The notes under the pieces: generated by a model
Seen by the model: the letters and a program-made list of their open reading frames with translations, nothing else
Database searches by the model: none
What the model was told of the DNA's origin: nothing
NCBI GenBank assembly: GCA_019638085.1
Contig: JAHBUL010000007.1
Location: 149,828-213,827 of the forward strand
Direction of reading: 5' to 3'
DNA from: Flavobacteriales bacterium
GTDB taxonomy: Bacteria > Bacteroidota > Bacteroidia > Flavobacteriales_F > PHOS-HE28
DNA: 64,000 nt
Part shown: one piece after another, positions 26,112 through 34,006 of the stretch
How positions within the stretch are numbered: position 1 is the stretch's first letter
How the letters are laid out: each line of letters starts with the position of its first letter
Position numbers and translations under genes: made by a program

Positions 26112-26909
26112 ATGTTCATCGCCCCCTTCACCCTAGAGGACCTCGACGAGCTCCCCGAACTGGAACCCGCCGACTACGACATAATGATGGCGCGCCTGCG
26201 TTGGCACATGTCCACCCCCTACGCCACCGTGATCAAGAGCGTCTTCGGCGAAGCGCTCACCAGCGCGCTGGCCATGGCGGTGTGGCACAACGGCTCGGGC
26301 TGGATAGGCGACCGCCTGATGATGCCCCGCTTCCAAGGGCCGGAGCTGGAAGGCCAGCTGCTGGACGCCCTGATGCAGGAGCTGCACACCAACCATTGCA
26401 CCACGGTGACGGCCCTGGTGGAAGAGGCCTCCATGCCGGTGTTCACCAGCCGCGGTTTCGAACCCGAGGCCGTGTACCTCTGCTATGCCGGCGGCCAAAG
26501 CGAGGCCCCCACGCTGGACGAGGTGGAGCTGTTCGAGCCGCACCACAGCATGGGCGTGCTGCACCTGGACCGCAGCGCCAGCGGCGAGGACCGCCGGGTG
26601 CTGATCAGCGAGCACTTCTACGCCAGCCGCATCTATGTGGAGAAGGGCCGCGTGCGCGGCAACTACATGCCCCTGCTGGGAGAGGGCCTCCTACTGGCGG
26701 ACCGCGCCGATGTAGGCGAGGAGCTCCTGCGCTGGCACCTGCCGCACGTGCAGGAGATCTGGATCCCCGATACGAATGCAGTGGCGAAGGAATTCCTGGA
26801 GCTGCGCGGGTACACCGTGCACGACCGGAGGGACCGCATGCGGCATGGTGCGAAGCTGCCGTGGCGCCCGGAGTTCAATTACGGGTGGATCAGTGAGCGG
26901 TTGGGGTAG
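26112..26909 (+). CDS. GNAT-like acetyltransferase-fold protein
   Basis: A 265-residue soluble protein that appears to contain two GNAT-like halves. In the first, LLDALMQELHTNHCTTVTALVEEASMPVFTSRGFEPE (about residues 82-118) matches the acetyl-CoA-binding helix, the beta4-beta5 region and the closing RGF. In the second, IWIPDTNAVAKEFLELRGY (about 220-238) shows a similar end. Tandem GNAT proteins often have one inactive half. ATG 26112 (MFIAPFTLED) is preferred; the longer frame reads into the CTCTGTG repeat. Substrate unknown. Confidence 0.65.
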   Translation: MFIAPFTLEDLDELPELEPADYDIMMARLRWHMSTPYATVIKSVFGEALTSALAMAVWHNGSGWIGDRLMMPRFQGPELEGQLLDALMQELHTNHCTTVTALVEEASMPVFTSRGFEPEAVYLCYAGGQSEAPTLDEVELFEPHHSMGVLHLDRSASGEDRRVLISEHFYASRIYVEKGRVRGNYMPLLGEGLLLADRADVGEELLRWHLPHVQEIWIPDTNAVAKEFLELRGYTVHDRRDRMRHGAKLPWRPEFNYGWISERLG

Positions 26910-27156
26910 GGATCAGTTGTCAGTTATCAGGGGGCTTCCGGCATGTCCAGTGGGGCTATCACGTTCTATACGGCGCCCAGCAGCCAGAGTAGCTAAGGTC
27001 CGCGGGTGCTACGGCACAGCGGCTTTCGAGGCCACGCTTGACAGCCAACAACCAAAAAATACCCAAGAATGGGTATTGCGCACAGCCTGACACCGATCGA
27101 CCTTCACCTCGCCGAAGGACCGGCAAAGCCACCACGATCAACCCAAGCTTTTCCCG

Positions 27157-28047
27157 ATGAACCACCATTCACTGCTGCCGAATTACCTGCTCTTCCCCTT
27201 GCTGCCCGTGGCTTGCATTTGCCTGTTGGTCGCCTGCGGGACCGGCGGGAACGAAAACCCGCCGAACGCTGCTGATACCGGCACCGCCCGGGGATCCCTC
27301 GCAGCGGCACACGCCATGGACTGTGAAGGGGCGCTCGATATGACCTTCCGCCACAAGCACTACACCGCAAAGGAACTGGATGCTGCCGAGGAGCAATTCA
27401 GGAACCACTTCAAGGTGGCCGTGGGTGGAAAGAACGAGGACGTGCAGGATACCGTGATCCGGATCCCGTGGCGGAGCATCGAGGAGCTGCAGCGAAGGCT
27501 CGGTACTCCGGAGAGGACGGTGCAGGGCATGTGGATCAGCTTCGGCCTGGACGGCAACCGGTTCCATCCCATCTTCAGATTCATGGACCAACCTGACCAG
27601 AAGGACCTGCAGCTGATCCCCGATTCCAGCTACAGCTACGACCCGGGCAGCCAGCAACTGGTGGCTGAAAGTGACCCGGATAGATACATGGAAGCCTATC
27701 TCCGCGATATCCGCGTGAACCGCGTTGATACCGGTTTCTCCGCGCTGCGGACCACGGATGAGGCCGATCCGTTGGCCACTTGGTTCCCCTATGCCGACAA
27801 CGTGAACGAGCTGCTGCGGGAAAATCCCTACGAGGACCAGATGCTGGTGGTCAGCTGCATCAGCGAACAGCTCTGCTACCGGGCCATCGCGTTCGCCCCG
27901 GCCCCGGAATTCCGGCATCTGATCACCCTGCACATCGGTGATGGTGCCAACGACCACCTGTCGAACAGCTTTGATGCCAACAAGCCATTCGCCGACATGG
28001 CCATGGACCTGGGGAACATGTGCCCGCCCACGTGTAAGCAACGCTGA
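27157..28047 (+). CDS. Predicted outer-membrane-type lipoprotein, unknown
   Basis: A 296-residue protein with a lipoprotein signal: a hydrophobic stretch then LLVAC-GT, giving a lipidated Cys at about residue 27. The mature part is soluble, with no recognisable enzyme motif. It contains TVIRIPWRSIEELQ, MWISFGLDGN and RFMDQPDQKDLQLIPD. It probably sits on the periplasmic or surface side of a membrane. It stands alone: the 247 bp upstream contain a TGTCAGTTATCAG spacer repeat (26914-26931) and no obvious gene. The 45 bp downstream lead to the membrane/kinase pair. Confidence 0.7.
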   Translation: MNHHSLLPNYLLFPLLPVACICLLVACGTGGNENPPNAADTGTARGSLAAAHAMDCEGALDMTFRHKHYTAKELDAAEEQFRNHFKVAVGGKNEDVQDTVIRIPWRSIEELQRRLGTPERTVQGMWISFGLDGNRFHPIFRFMDQPDQKDLQLIPDSSYSYDPGSQQLVAESDPDRYMEAYLRDIRVNRVDTGFSALRTTDEADPLATWFPYADNVNELLRENPYEDQMLVVSCISEQLCYRAIAFAPAPEFRHLITLHIGDGANDHLSNSFDANKPFADMAMDLGNMCPPTCKQR

Positions 28048-28092
28048 ACACGAGGAGGGGATGAACCCGCTGGACCGTGACCGCACCACAGG

Positions 28093-28737
28093 ATGAGACC
28101 CCTGGGGATACTGATCGACGTGTCCATGCTGGCGGCATTGGTCGCCTGCTGGCGCGTGCCTCCGGGAAGGTGGCCCTTGCGCAACGTACTGCTCGCGTCC
28201 ATCATTTGGGGTCTGGTCACCGAGACCTTGGCGATGGTGGTGAACCACTTGGCCACGCTGAACAGCATTGTGTACAACCTGTGCGTGCCGTTGGAATTCC
28301 TGCTGCTGCTGTTCCTTATCCAGCGGTTCCGGCAGCAATGGCGCGGCCTATTGATCGTGGCGGCCGTGATCGGCTGCTTGGCCATGCTGGTGGACGGCTA
28401 TGTGCAGGACCCGCGGGTATTCGTGCTGGTGGAAGGCATACTGGTGATCTCCGCCATCATGTCCATTGTATTGCTTTGGGCGCTGTGGAGCTTGGCCAAT
28501 ACCATTGGGGATCCGCTCCAGAAAGTGCCGGAGTTCTGGCTCTTCATGGGCCTGTTGATCTACTTTGGTGGTCTGGTTCCCTACATCGGGATGATCCGCT
28601 ATGTGTTCCGGCACGATGCTTCCTTGGCTGAGCAGTTGGCTGTGGTAATGCCACTGTTGTGCATCGGCAGGTACGCGTTCACCACGGCGGCTTGCCTGAT
28701 GCAGACCCGTCGCACGCGATCGCTCTGGCATGGATGA
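28093..28737 (+). CDS. Polytopic membrane protein paired with kinase
   Basis: A 214-residue protein with about six to seven hydrophobic segments (for example VLLASIIWGLVTETLAMVV, FLLLLFLIQRF, LIVAAVIGCLAML, ILVISAIMSIVLLWAL). No known domain is evident. Its end overlaps the histidine kinase start by 8 bp, so the two are translationally coupled. It may be the sensory input for that kinase. Position and topology are clear; the sensing role is inferred. Confidence 0.7.
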   Translation: MRPLGILIDVSMLAALVACWRVPPGRWPLRNVLLASIIWGLVTETLAMVVNHLATLNSIVYNLCVPLEFLLLLFLIQRFRQQWRGLLIVAAVIGCLAMLVDGYVQDPRVFVLVEGILVISAIMSIVLLWALWSLANTIGDPLQKVPEFWLFMGLLIYFGGLVPYIGMIRYVFRHDASLAEQLAVVMPLLCIGRYAFTTAACLMQTRRTRSLWHG

Positions 28738-29485
28738 CAAGGGGTTTATTTTCGTGGTGGTGATCGGCACGGCCTTCGTGCTTGGCCTTATCGGCATTGT
28801 GGGCCTGTTGATGGTGGCGAACTCCAGCCGCCGCCAGCGCCACCGGGCCGAATTGGCCGAGCTGGGCCTGCGCCATGCCCGCGAGGTGAGGAGCGCCGAA
28901 CGGGAGGCCGTACGCCAAACCTTACAGGAAGTGGGTGCTGAACTGCACGACAACGTGTCGCAATTGCTGATGGTGATCCACATGGGCCTGAATTGGCTCC
29001 CGGATGGGGAGACGCCTTTACCGCGGCTGGATGCATCGCGCGAGGCACTTGCGGAATGCATCCGGGAAGTGCGCCGCCTGGGGCATACGCTGGACACGGA
29101 CCTGTGGGAACACCGCAGCCTGGAGGAAGCACTCGTGGATCTTGCGGATCGCCTGAAGCGCACCGGAAAACTGGACGTGCAAGTGACCTCCGAGGGGCTG
29201 TCACCGGACCTGCCGAACGATGTGAACACCATTCTCTTCCGCGTATGCCAAGAGGTGGTGTCCAACGCGGTAAAGCACAGCGGTGCGAAGGAACTCCTGA
29301 TCACGTTGCACAACGACCCCGTCGGCATCACGCTGGTGGATAACGGCAAGGGTTTCGACCTGGCCCGCGTGAGGGCCAACGCCGGCCTGCGGAACATTGT
29401 GGGACGCTGTGCCCTCATCGGTTTCGAGGCAAGATGTATCACCGCCTTGGGCCAAGGGTGCTCATGGAGGCTGCGACGGCGGTGA
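28730..29485 (+). CDS. Orphan NarL-type sensor histidine kinase
   Basis: A 251-residue kinase with one N-terminal membrane helix (residues 6-30), a coiled linker, the HisKA_3 phosphoacceptor H73 in GAELHDNVSQLL, and an HATPase domain with N-box CQEVVSNAVKHSG and DNGKGFDLARV. HisKA_3 kinases usually pair with LuxR/NarL-type response regulators, but none is next to it. There is no separate periplasmic sensor domain, which supports the preceding membrane protein as sensor partner. Confidence 0.88.
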   Translation: MDDKGFIFVVVIGTAFVLGLIGIVGLLMVANSSRRQRHRAELAELGLRHAREVRSAEREAVRQTLQEVGAELHDNVSQLLMVIHMGLNWLPDGETPLPRLDASREALAECIREVRRLGHTLDTDLWEHRSLEEALVDLADRLKRTGKLDVQVTSEGLSPDLPNDVNTILFRVCQEVVSNAVKHSGAKELLITLHNDPVGITLVDNGKGFDLARVRANAGLRNIVGRCALIGFEARCITALGQGCSWRLRRR

Positions 29486-29541
29486 TGTGCCTTGCGCGCT
29501 TTGTCAACGGCGCCAGCTCCGTGGGGTCTTGCTCCCAATAC

Positions 29542-29681
29542 CTACCAGTTGATCATTCAAACCCGCCACTTGCTCAGGGGCGCATGAAGAACGCTGGGGA
29601 TGGAGGGACTTTTGACCTGTCAACAACGAGAAACACCCCTAGCACCACACAACGATGAACACCGCAAAACGCACCCTCCTC
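29542..29681. repeat. Duplicated leader cassette, copy A
   Basis: This 140-bp segment aligns without gaps to 31174-31313. The differences are clustered around 29590-29605. It covers the promoter region, the 5' leader (including the shared ACTTTTGACCTGTCAACAAC) and the first nine codons (MNTAKRTLL) of the following secreted protein. Downstream of the segment the two proteins are unrelated. Confidence 0.85.
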
Positions 29682-30098
29682 TCCGCCGCCTTCGCCGCCG
29701 CCCTCATCTGCTGCTGCTCCATCAACGCCAACGCCACGGTAGGCGGGCAAGAAGGATCCAACGGCACCGCGAACGTGCTGCGCACCGAAGCCGTGGACAT
29801 GTACCTGATGCCCACCACCGACACGGTGAACACCTGGCACCGGGTGATCCGCGCCACTTCCGACGGAAAGTTCATCGCACAAGTAACCGCGCCGGACGGC
29901 ACGCTGATGATGGAAGGCACCTACAGTGATGCACATTGCTTGGTGCAACATGGCCGTTTCACCTACTACTACGGCAATGGCCAAGTGAGCGCCTGGGGTT
30001 TCTACAACATGGGCGTAAAGACAGGGACCTGGTTGCGCTACGACGTTCGGGAGCCACACGCACAACATGGGAATGAAGCCGTTGCCTCGAAGAAGTAA
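29655..30098 (+). CDS. Secreted MORN-like repeat protein
   Basis: A 147-residue protein with a Sec signal peptide (MNTAKRTLLSAAFAAALICCC...NANA, cleavage at about residue 27). The body contains MEGTYSDAHCLVQHGRFTYYYGNGQVSAWGFYNMG (here MEGTYSDAHCLVQHG and YYYGNGQVSAWGFY), which resembles the antitoxin/MORN-variant repeat common in Bacteroidota exported proteins. Its role is unknown. The first nine codons and the leader are shared with the unrelated protein at 31287. Confidence 0.65.
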   Translation: MNTAKRTLLSAAFAAALICCCSINANATVGGQEGSNGTANVLRTEAVDMYLMPTTDTVNTWHRVIRATSDGKFIAQVTAPDGTLMMEGTYSDAHCLVQHGRFTYYYGNGQVSAWGFYNMGVKTGTWLRYDVREPHAQHGNEAVASKK

Positions 30099-30252
30099 CA
30101 AGATCCCACCCACCGCATTGAGCGAGCAAAGGCCGTCCGTGGACGGTCTTTTTCGTTGGGGTGCTCATGATCGCGGTTTCCGGATGAGCACGGTCCCTGA
30201 GGTTCGCAGATGGCCTTGGTCATCCAATGCGGACCAAATGCTTTGGACCTTA

Positions 30253-30370
30253 GACGGGCCGGAGGCCCTAGCATACGTGCCACTCGGCAAAAAGCCGAGC
30301 GGCAGCCACACTATGTACTCGCGCTCGGCTTTTTGCCGAGTGCGGTACCCCCTAGGGCCTCCGGCCCGCC
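30253..30370. repeat. REP pair in inverted orientation (BIME-like)
   Basis: Two REP elements face each other. The first reads GGGCCGGAGGCCC then CTCGGCAAAAAGCCGAG. The second reads CTCGGCTTTTTGCCGAG then CTAGGGCCTCCGGCCCG. Each has two stable hairpins, one CG-rich with a GGA loop and one with an A5/T5 loop. They belong to the family flanking the RAYT gene at 30507-31043. They occupy most of the gap 30099-30506. Confidence 0.85.
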
Positions 30371-30442
30371 TACCGGACGTAATGACTCCACAACTCTGAA
30401 GGACCGAATTCAAACCACCTCACGCGCAGCCGCCCGCCGCTC

Positions 30443-30493
30443 GCGCTCGGCTTTTTGCCGAGTGCGATACTCCCTAGGGCCTCCGGCCCGTCG
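30443..30493. repeat. REP element 3' of RAYT gene
   Basis: A single REP copy: CTCGGCTTTTTGCCGAG followed by CTAGGGCCTCCGGCCCG, ending about 14 bp from the RAYT stop codon. It is nearly identical to the second element of the pair at 30253-30370. Confidence 0.85.
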
Positions 30494-30506
30494 AAGGCCA
30501 ACGATC

Positions 30507-31043
30507 TCATCCGTACCCATTGAGGACCAAAGGCCCGTCCTCATGAGCACTGCTCAACAGGTAATGTTCAGGCTGGCTCACCACACCACTCACCACAGGG
30601 TTCATATGGATATACTTCACCTTTTGATCCATCACCGCAGGAGTGTACAGCACTATCGGATGGCTGCCTTTCTTCCAGAACGCGAATTCCTTGTTCTGCG
30701 CGCTGGTCCTTCCCGCGCGATTGAAGTGGTGTAGCATCCATTCACGTCGGCTTTCCTTGGGCAGTGTGGCAATGAGCTGTAACAACTGCTTGGCCGTAAA
30801 GCTTTTGAGATCACGAAGGAGATCAGCCAGTGATCCTTCGGAACGGCGCATCACGAAATGCGCATGATTGGACATGATCACATAAGCAAACAACTCCAAT
30901 CCCTTGTGCTCCTGGCAGTACCGGATGCTCTTGAGCAGTTCTTCAACCAGCTCTTTACGCGTGAAGACATCGACCCAACCATCGACGGTTAACGTGACGA
31001 AGTAAATGGCCTCCTCCACGTTGGCCTTTCGTGTTTCGGACAT
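30507..31043 (-). CDS. REP-associated tyrosine transposase (RAYT)
   Basis: A 178-residue Y1_Tnp-fold protein. The HUH metal site is H60-A-H62 in VIMSNHAHFVM. The C-terminal YIHMNPVVSGVV (Y144) and HYLLSSA are typical of the REP-associated branch of IS200/IS605-like transposases. The helix equivalent to the E. coli RAYT catalytic Tyr reads LKSFTAKQL with no Tyr, so Y144 or Y161 may serve; this is inference. These enzymes cut and join single-stranded REP hairpins. ATG 31043 (MSETRKANVE) is chosen because the longer frame begins inside a REP. REPs lie on both sides, so gene and substrate are both present. Confidence 0.9.
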   Translation of the reverse strand: MSETRKANVEEAIYFVTLTVDGWVDVFTRKELVEELLKSIRYCQEHKGLELFAYVIMSNHAHFVMRRSEGSLADLLRDLKSFTAKQLLQLIATLPKESRREWMLHHFNRAGRTSAQNKEFAFWKKGSHPIVLYTPAVMDQKVKYIHMNPVVSGVVSQPEHYLLSSAHEDGPLVLNGYG

Positions 31044-31105
31044 GGATGAAAGATAGCCGTGAACACTGAATGGCCAAGACTTGGACGAAATGCCTCGGGA
31101 CATGG

Positions 31106-31156
31106 ACGGGCCAGAGGCCCGAGCACACGGGTCACTCTGCAAGAAGCCGAGCGGCA
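31106..31156. repeat. Degenerate REP element 5' of RAYT gene
   Basis: GGGCCAGAGGCCCGAGCAC, then CTCTGCAAGAAGCCGAGCGG: the same two-hairpin layout as the other REPs, with mismatches in both stems. It is oriented opposite to the copy at 30443-30493, so the RAYT gene lies between inverted REPs. Confidence 0.8.
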
Positions 31157-31173
31157 GCAATTGGAAGGTGTTT

Positions 31174-31313
31174 CTACCACTTGATCACCCAAACCCACCA
31201 CTTGCTCGGGGGCGCATGAAAACCGCTCCACACTGGGGGACTTTTGACCTGTCAACAACGAGAAACACCCCTGGCACCACACAACGATGAACACCGCAAA
31301 ACGCACCCTCCTC
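31174..31313. repeat. Duplicated leader cassette, copy B
   Basis: The 140-bp partner of 29542-29681, beginning 18 bp after the REP at 31106-31156. It again ends after codon nine of the following gene. Confidence 0.85.
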
Positions 31314-31733
31314 ACTGCCCTGATCGCTGCCGCTGCCATCGCTGGCTTCGCTCAGGAGCAGGTCACCTTCAAGGGCACGGTGATCGCCATGGGTACTGCT
31401 CCAGGACCGGTGAACGTTTGCCTGACCGTGGACGGACTGCCGCAGGATCTCCGGATCCGGGCCAATGGCAACTTCCTCTTCACCGTGCAGGAAGGCCAGC
31501 AAGTGCGGATGATCAGCAGCTGCGAAGGCTTTGTGACGAAGGAGGTGGTGATCGATGTGGCGCACCTCAGCGATGGCACGGCCAAGAACCGCTCGGTGAA
31601 GTTCGATGTGCAGTTGTCCCGGAAGCGTGTCGCTGCTGAGCAGTGCCAGCCCGAAGCCGCTGGCAACATTGCCTTCGGAACAGGGACGGGCCGGGTGCTG
31701 GTGAATTACGATAATCGCTTGGCGCAGCGTTGA
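31287..31733 (+). CDS. Small secreted protein, unknown
   Basis: A 148-residue protein with a signal peptide (MNTAKRTLLTALIAAAAIAGFAQ, cleavage after GFAQ). The mature part is mostly beta (VTFKGTVIAMGTAPGPVNVC, GNFLFTVQEGQQVRMISSC) and has the look of a carboxypeptidase-regulatory-like or transthyretin-type sandwich (FKGTV...DLRIRANGNFLF). It is unrelated after residue 9 to the other cassette-bearing protein at 29655. Its function is unknown; location is periplasmic or extracellular. Confidence 0.65.
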   Translation: MNTAKRTLLTALIAAAAIAGFAQEQVTFKGTVIAMGTAPGPVNVCLTVDGLPQDLRIRANGNFLFTVQEGQQVRMISSCEGFVTKEVVIDVAHLSDGTAKNRSVKFDVQLSRKRVAAEQCQPEAAGNIAFGTGTGRVLVNYDNRLAQR

Positions 31734-31759
31734 GGGGGGTGCGAGAGCTCGCGAAGGCT

Positions 31760-31890
31760 CGCGCTCGGGTTTTTGCCGAGTGCGTTCCCGCATAGGGCCT
31801 CAGGCCCGCCTCATGCCGGGATCGCTCAGGACTCAAACGGGCCGGAGGCCCTAGCACACTTGCTACTCGGCAAGAAGCCGAGCGGCAGCA
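31760..31890. repeat. Inverted REP pair downstream
   Basis: The first copy reads CTCGGGTTTTTGCCGAG...TAGGGCCTCAGGCCCG (31760-31810). The second is inverted, GGGCCGGAGGCCCTAGCAC...CTCGGCAAGAAGCCGAG (31837-31890). Together with the next repeat they fill the gap 31734-32005, between convergent genes, where the hairpins could also terminate transcription. Confidence 0.8.
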
Positions 31891-31905
31891 ATTGGACGAA
31901 ATCGA

Positions 31906-31993
31906 CCCTTCGAGAACCTCAGGGACCGATTTCTTGAACCTCAGGGACCGGTTTCCGGATGAGCACGGTCCCTGAGGTTCTCGAAGGGCCGTG
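31906..31993. repeat. GGTCCCTGAGG-type hairpin repeats
   Basis: Copies of CCCTTCGAGAACCTCAGGG and its complement, facing each other, next to the USP gene stop. Same family as at 25398-25590. Confidence 0.65.
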
Positions 31994-32005
31994 GGCATCC
32001 ATTCC

Positions 32006-32818
32006 CTACACCGGCACGGCCATCACCGGGCAGTGCACTTCGCGTAGCACACGTTCGGTCTTGCTTCCCCGTAGCATGTCGAGGAAGCCGTCGTGGCCCT
32101 TGGTGGACATGACCACGAGGTCGGCGCTGGTATCGTTGGCCACCTTCACGATGGTGTCCACGGGGTCGCCTTCGCGGAGCATGTGCTCAACGGTCCAGTT
32201 CGGATGTTCCGGAATGCTGACCGGGGGTGAGCTGTAGACCCCGCCTACGTGCAAGAAGGTGAAGCGTACGAGGCCATCGGACAGCGCCTTCGCCGTGTGC
32301 ACGGCCATGTCGATGGCGCGTTGTGGCCTGGGATCCATCGTCACCGGTATGAGGATGCTCCGCAGGTTGACCTTACCGGTGTCGGCATCCACCAGGCCTT
32401 TGGCATTCTCGGGCACGAAGAGGGTGGGTTCGCCGGCACCGCGTGCGAGCGGCTCGGCCACCTTGCGCTTCAGCCAGTTGTTCCCGCTGCCTTGGTGCGT
32501 GGCCAGCACGATGAGGTCGGAAGGATGTTCGCTGAGGTAGTTCAGGCAACTGCCCACCGGGCGCTTGCCCTGCATCAATTGCTTGCGCACGCGCATGCCG
32601 GTCCGCTCGAATTCTTCGAGGTCGTGTTCATCGTGGAGCAGGCCCCAGCGGCTCAAGGTCTTGCGTACGCCGGGGAGGTCGGCCCACTCGCCTTCGCCGG
32701 TGCCGTCCACGTGCATGATGGTAAGGGCTCCTTTGGTGGTGGCCGCGATGCGCAGGGCGATCAGAAAGGCAGTGGTGCTGCCGTGCCCGAGGTCGGTGGG
32801 GTGGAAGATGCGGTTCAT
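32006..32818 (-). CDS. Tandem universal stress protein
   Basis: A 270-residue protein with two UspA-like domains. The first runs from RIFHPTDLGHGSTTAF to SDLIVLATHQGSG and LFVPE; the second from SILIPVTMDPRPQRAI to DLVVMSTKGHDG and CPVMAVPV. The second carries the ATP-binding-like G-x2-G-x(n)-G-S pattern only partly (GHDGFLDMLRGSKTERVL). USPs protect cells in stress or stasis; exact ligands vary. I use ATG 32818 (MNRIFHPTD); ATG 32839 is also possible. Confidence 0.85.
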   Translation of the reverse strand: MNRIFHPTDLGHGSTTAFLIALRIAATTKGALTIMHVDGTGEGEWADLPGVRKTLSRWGLLHDEHDLEEFERTGMRVRKQLMQGKRPVGSCLNYLSEHPSDLIVLATHQGSGNNWLKRKVAEPLARGAGEPTLFVPENAKGLVDADTGKVNLRSILIPVTMDPRPQRAIDMAVHTAKALSDGLVRFTFLHVGGVYSSPPVSIPEHPNWTVEHMLREGDPVDTIVKVANDTSADLVVMSTKGHDGFLDMLRGSKTERVLREVHCPVMAVPV

Positions 32819-33029
32819 CGTAGGGGTTTCGTGGGGCAAGGTAGCCGTGGGTAGTGGGATGGAAGCTGAGGTTGATCAGGCGATCAGACGATCGGATGAG
32901 CAGTTGAGGGAATGCCGTTGCCGCGAGCGGGGTGTCGGAGAACTCCCATGCGGAGAACCACAGATGGACCCAGATGATGTGCCGGAGGTAAGCCTTGCGG
33001 AAGTCACATGGGACGCGGCTTTGGCCAAG

Positions 33030-33062
33030 TGCCCCTGACAACTGACAGCTGACAACGGACAA
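33030..33062. repeat. TGACAACTGACAG spacer repeat
   Basis: Short tandem words CTGACAACTGACAGCTGACA and GGACAAC, complementary to the TCAGTTGTCAGTTATCAG stretch at 26911-26931. This is a dispersed low-complexity spacer just upstream of nuoJ. Confidence 0.55.
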
Positions 33063-33101
33063 CTAACCTACACAAGCCCTCGCCAATCCAAACGAAGGCT
33101 T

Positions 33102-33109
33102 TACTTTCG
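33102..33109 (+). promoter_or_regulatory. Possible -7 element (TACTTTCG) for nuoJKLMN
   Basis: TACTTTCG matches TAnnTTTG in seven of eight positions and lies 25 bp before the nuoJ ATG. No convincing TTG -33 element is seen. It would let nuoJ-N be transcribed independently of the nuo genes that are missing here. Confidence 0.35.
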
Positions 33110-33134
33110 CCGCCGTTCCCCCGAAAGGGTCGCC

Positions 33135-33677
33135 ATGGTTTACCTGTTTTATCTCTTCGCAGCCATCTCCGTTATTGCCGCCTTGGTGGTGGTGGCGGCG
33201 AGGAGCCCGATCAACAGTGCGATCGCGCTGGTGGTGTGTTTACTGAGCATTGCCGGGCACTACATCCTGCTGAACGCGCAGTTCCTGGCCATGGTGCACG
33301 TGATCGTGTATACCGGTGCGATCCTCGTGCTGATGCTCTTTGTGATCATGTTGCTGAACATGAACGAGGAGGTGGAGGTGCGCAAGCCGCTGATCACACG
33401 GATCCTGGCGATACTCACCGCGGGCCTGTTGCTGTTGGTGTTGCTGGCCGCCACGCGCCAAGGCCTGGAGATGAGCGCACCGGAGAGCTTCAACCCGGGC
33501 ATCGGCCTGGTGAAGGCCATCGGTATGGCCCTCTTCCATGAATTCCTGATCCCCTTCGAGGTGAGCAGCGTCCTCTTCCTTTCGGCCATGGCCGGGGCGA
33601 TGATGCTGGCCAAGAAGGACGGTACCGAGCACGTGAACCTGCCGCCCAGTAGCGAGCCCAAAGATCCCGCCGCCTGA
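33135..33677 (+). CDS. nuoJ: NADH-quinone oxidoreductase subunit J
   Basis: A 180-residue membrane subunit of respiratory complex I with five hydrophobic helices (YLFYLFAAISVIAALVVVA, SAIALVVCLLSIAGHYILL, AMVHVIVYTGAILVLMLFVIM and two more). The IVYTGAILVLMLFVIML segment is the conserved third helix of NuoJ. It is first in the nuoJKLMN cluster and its stop overlaps the nuoK start by one base. In most Bacteroidota it follows nuoI; here it follows a repeat spacer. Confidence 0.93.
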   Translation: MVYLFYLFAAISVIAALVVVAARSPINSAIALVVCLLSIAGHYILLNAQFLAMVHVIVYTGAILVLMLFVIMLLNMNEEVEVRKPLITRILAILTAGLLLLVLLAATRQGLEMSAPESFNPGIGLVKAIGMALFHEFLIPFEVSSVLFLSAMAGAMMLAKKDGTEHVNLPPSSEPKDPAA

Positions 33678-34006
33678 TGGAGGACGTGATGACCGCCATC
33701 CGCGTGGTGCCGCTGGACCACTACTTGATCCTGTGCTTCCTGCTCTTCAGCATCGGCATGGCGGGTGCCATGCTGCGCCGCAATATCCTGATCGTGATCA
33801 TGTGCCTGGAGCTGATGCTCAACAGCGTGAACCTGCTGCTGGTGGCCTTCAGCGCCTACCACGGCGATGCCGGCGGACAGGTGATGGTGTTCTTCATCAT
33901 GCTCGTGGCCGCCGCCGAAGTGACGGTGGGCCTGGCCATCCTGGTGCAGCTGAAGCGCAATACGGAAGGCGTTGATATCAACCAATTGAACCGCCTGAAA
34001 TGGTAA
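33677..34006 (+). CDS. nuoK: NADH-quinone oxidoreductase subunit K
   Basis: A 109-residue, three-helix subunit. The conserved membrane glutamates are visible in IVIMCLELMLNSVNL and in VAAAEVTVGLAI. The start is ATG 33677, overlapping the nuoJ stop; ATG 33689 (MTAIRVV) is an alternative. NuoK forms part of the proton-transfer path next to NuoN. It overlaps nuoL by 7 bp. Confidence 0.93.
   Translation: MEDVMTAIRVVPLDHYLILCFLLFSIGMAGAMLRRNILIVIMCLELMLNSVNLLLVAFSAYHGDAGGQVMVFFIMLVAAAEVTVGLAILVQLKRNTEGVDINQLNRLKW

Noticed and set aside
28348..29538. 396-residue minus-strand frame opposite the membrane/kinase pair
   Set aside because: It is antisense to two recognisable genes and has low-complexity, Arg/Ser-rich composition typical of shadow frames in GC-rich DNA.
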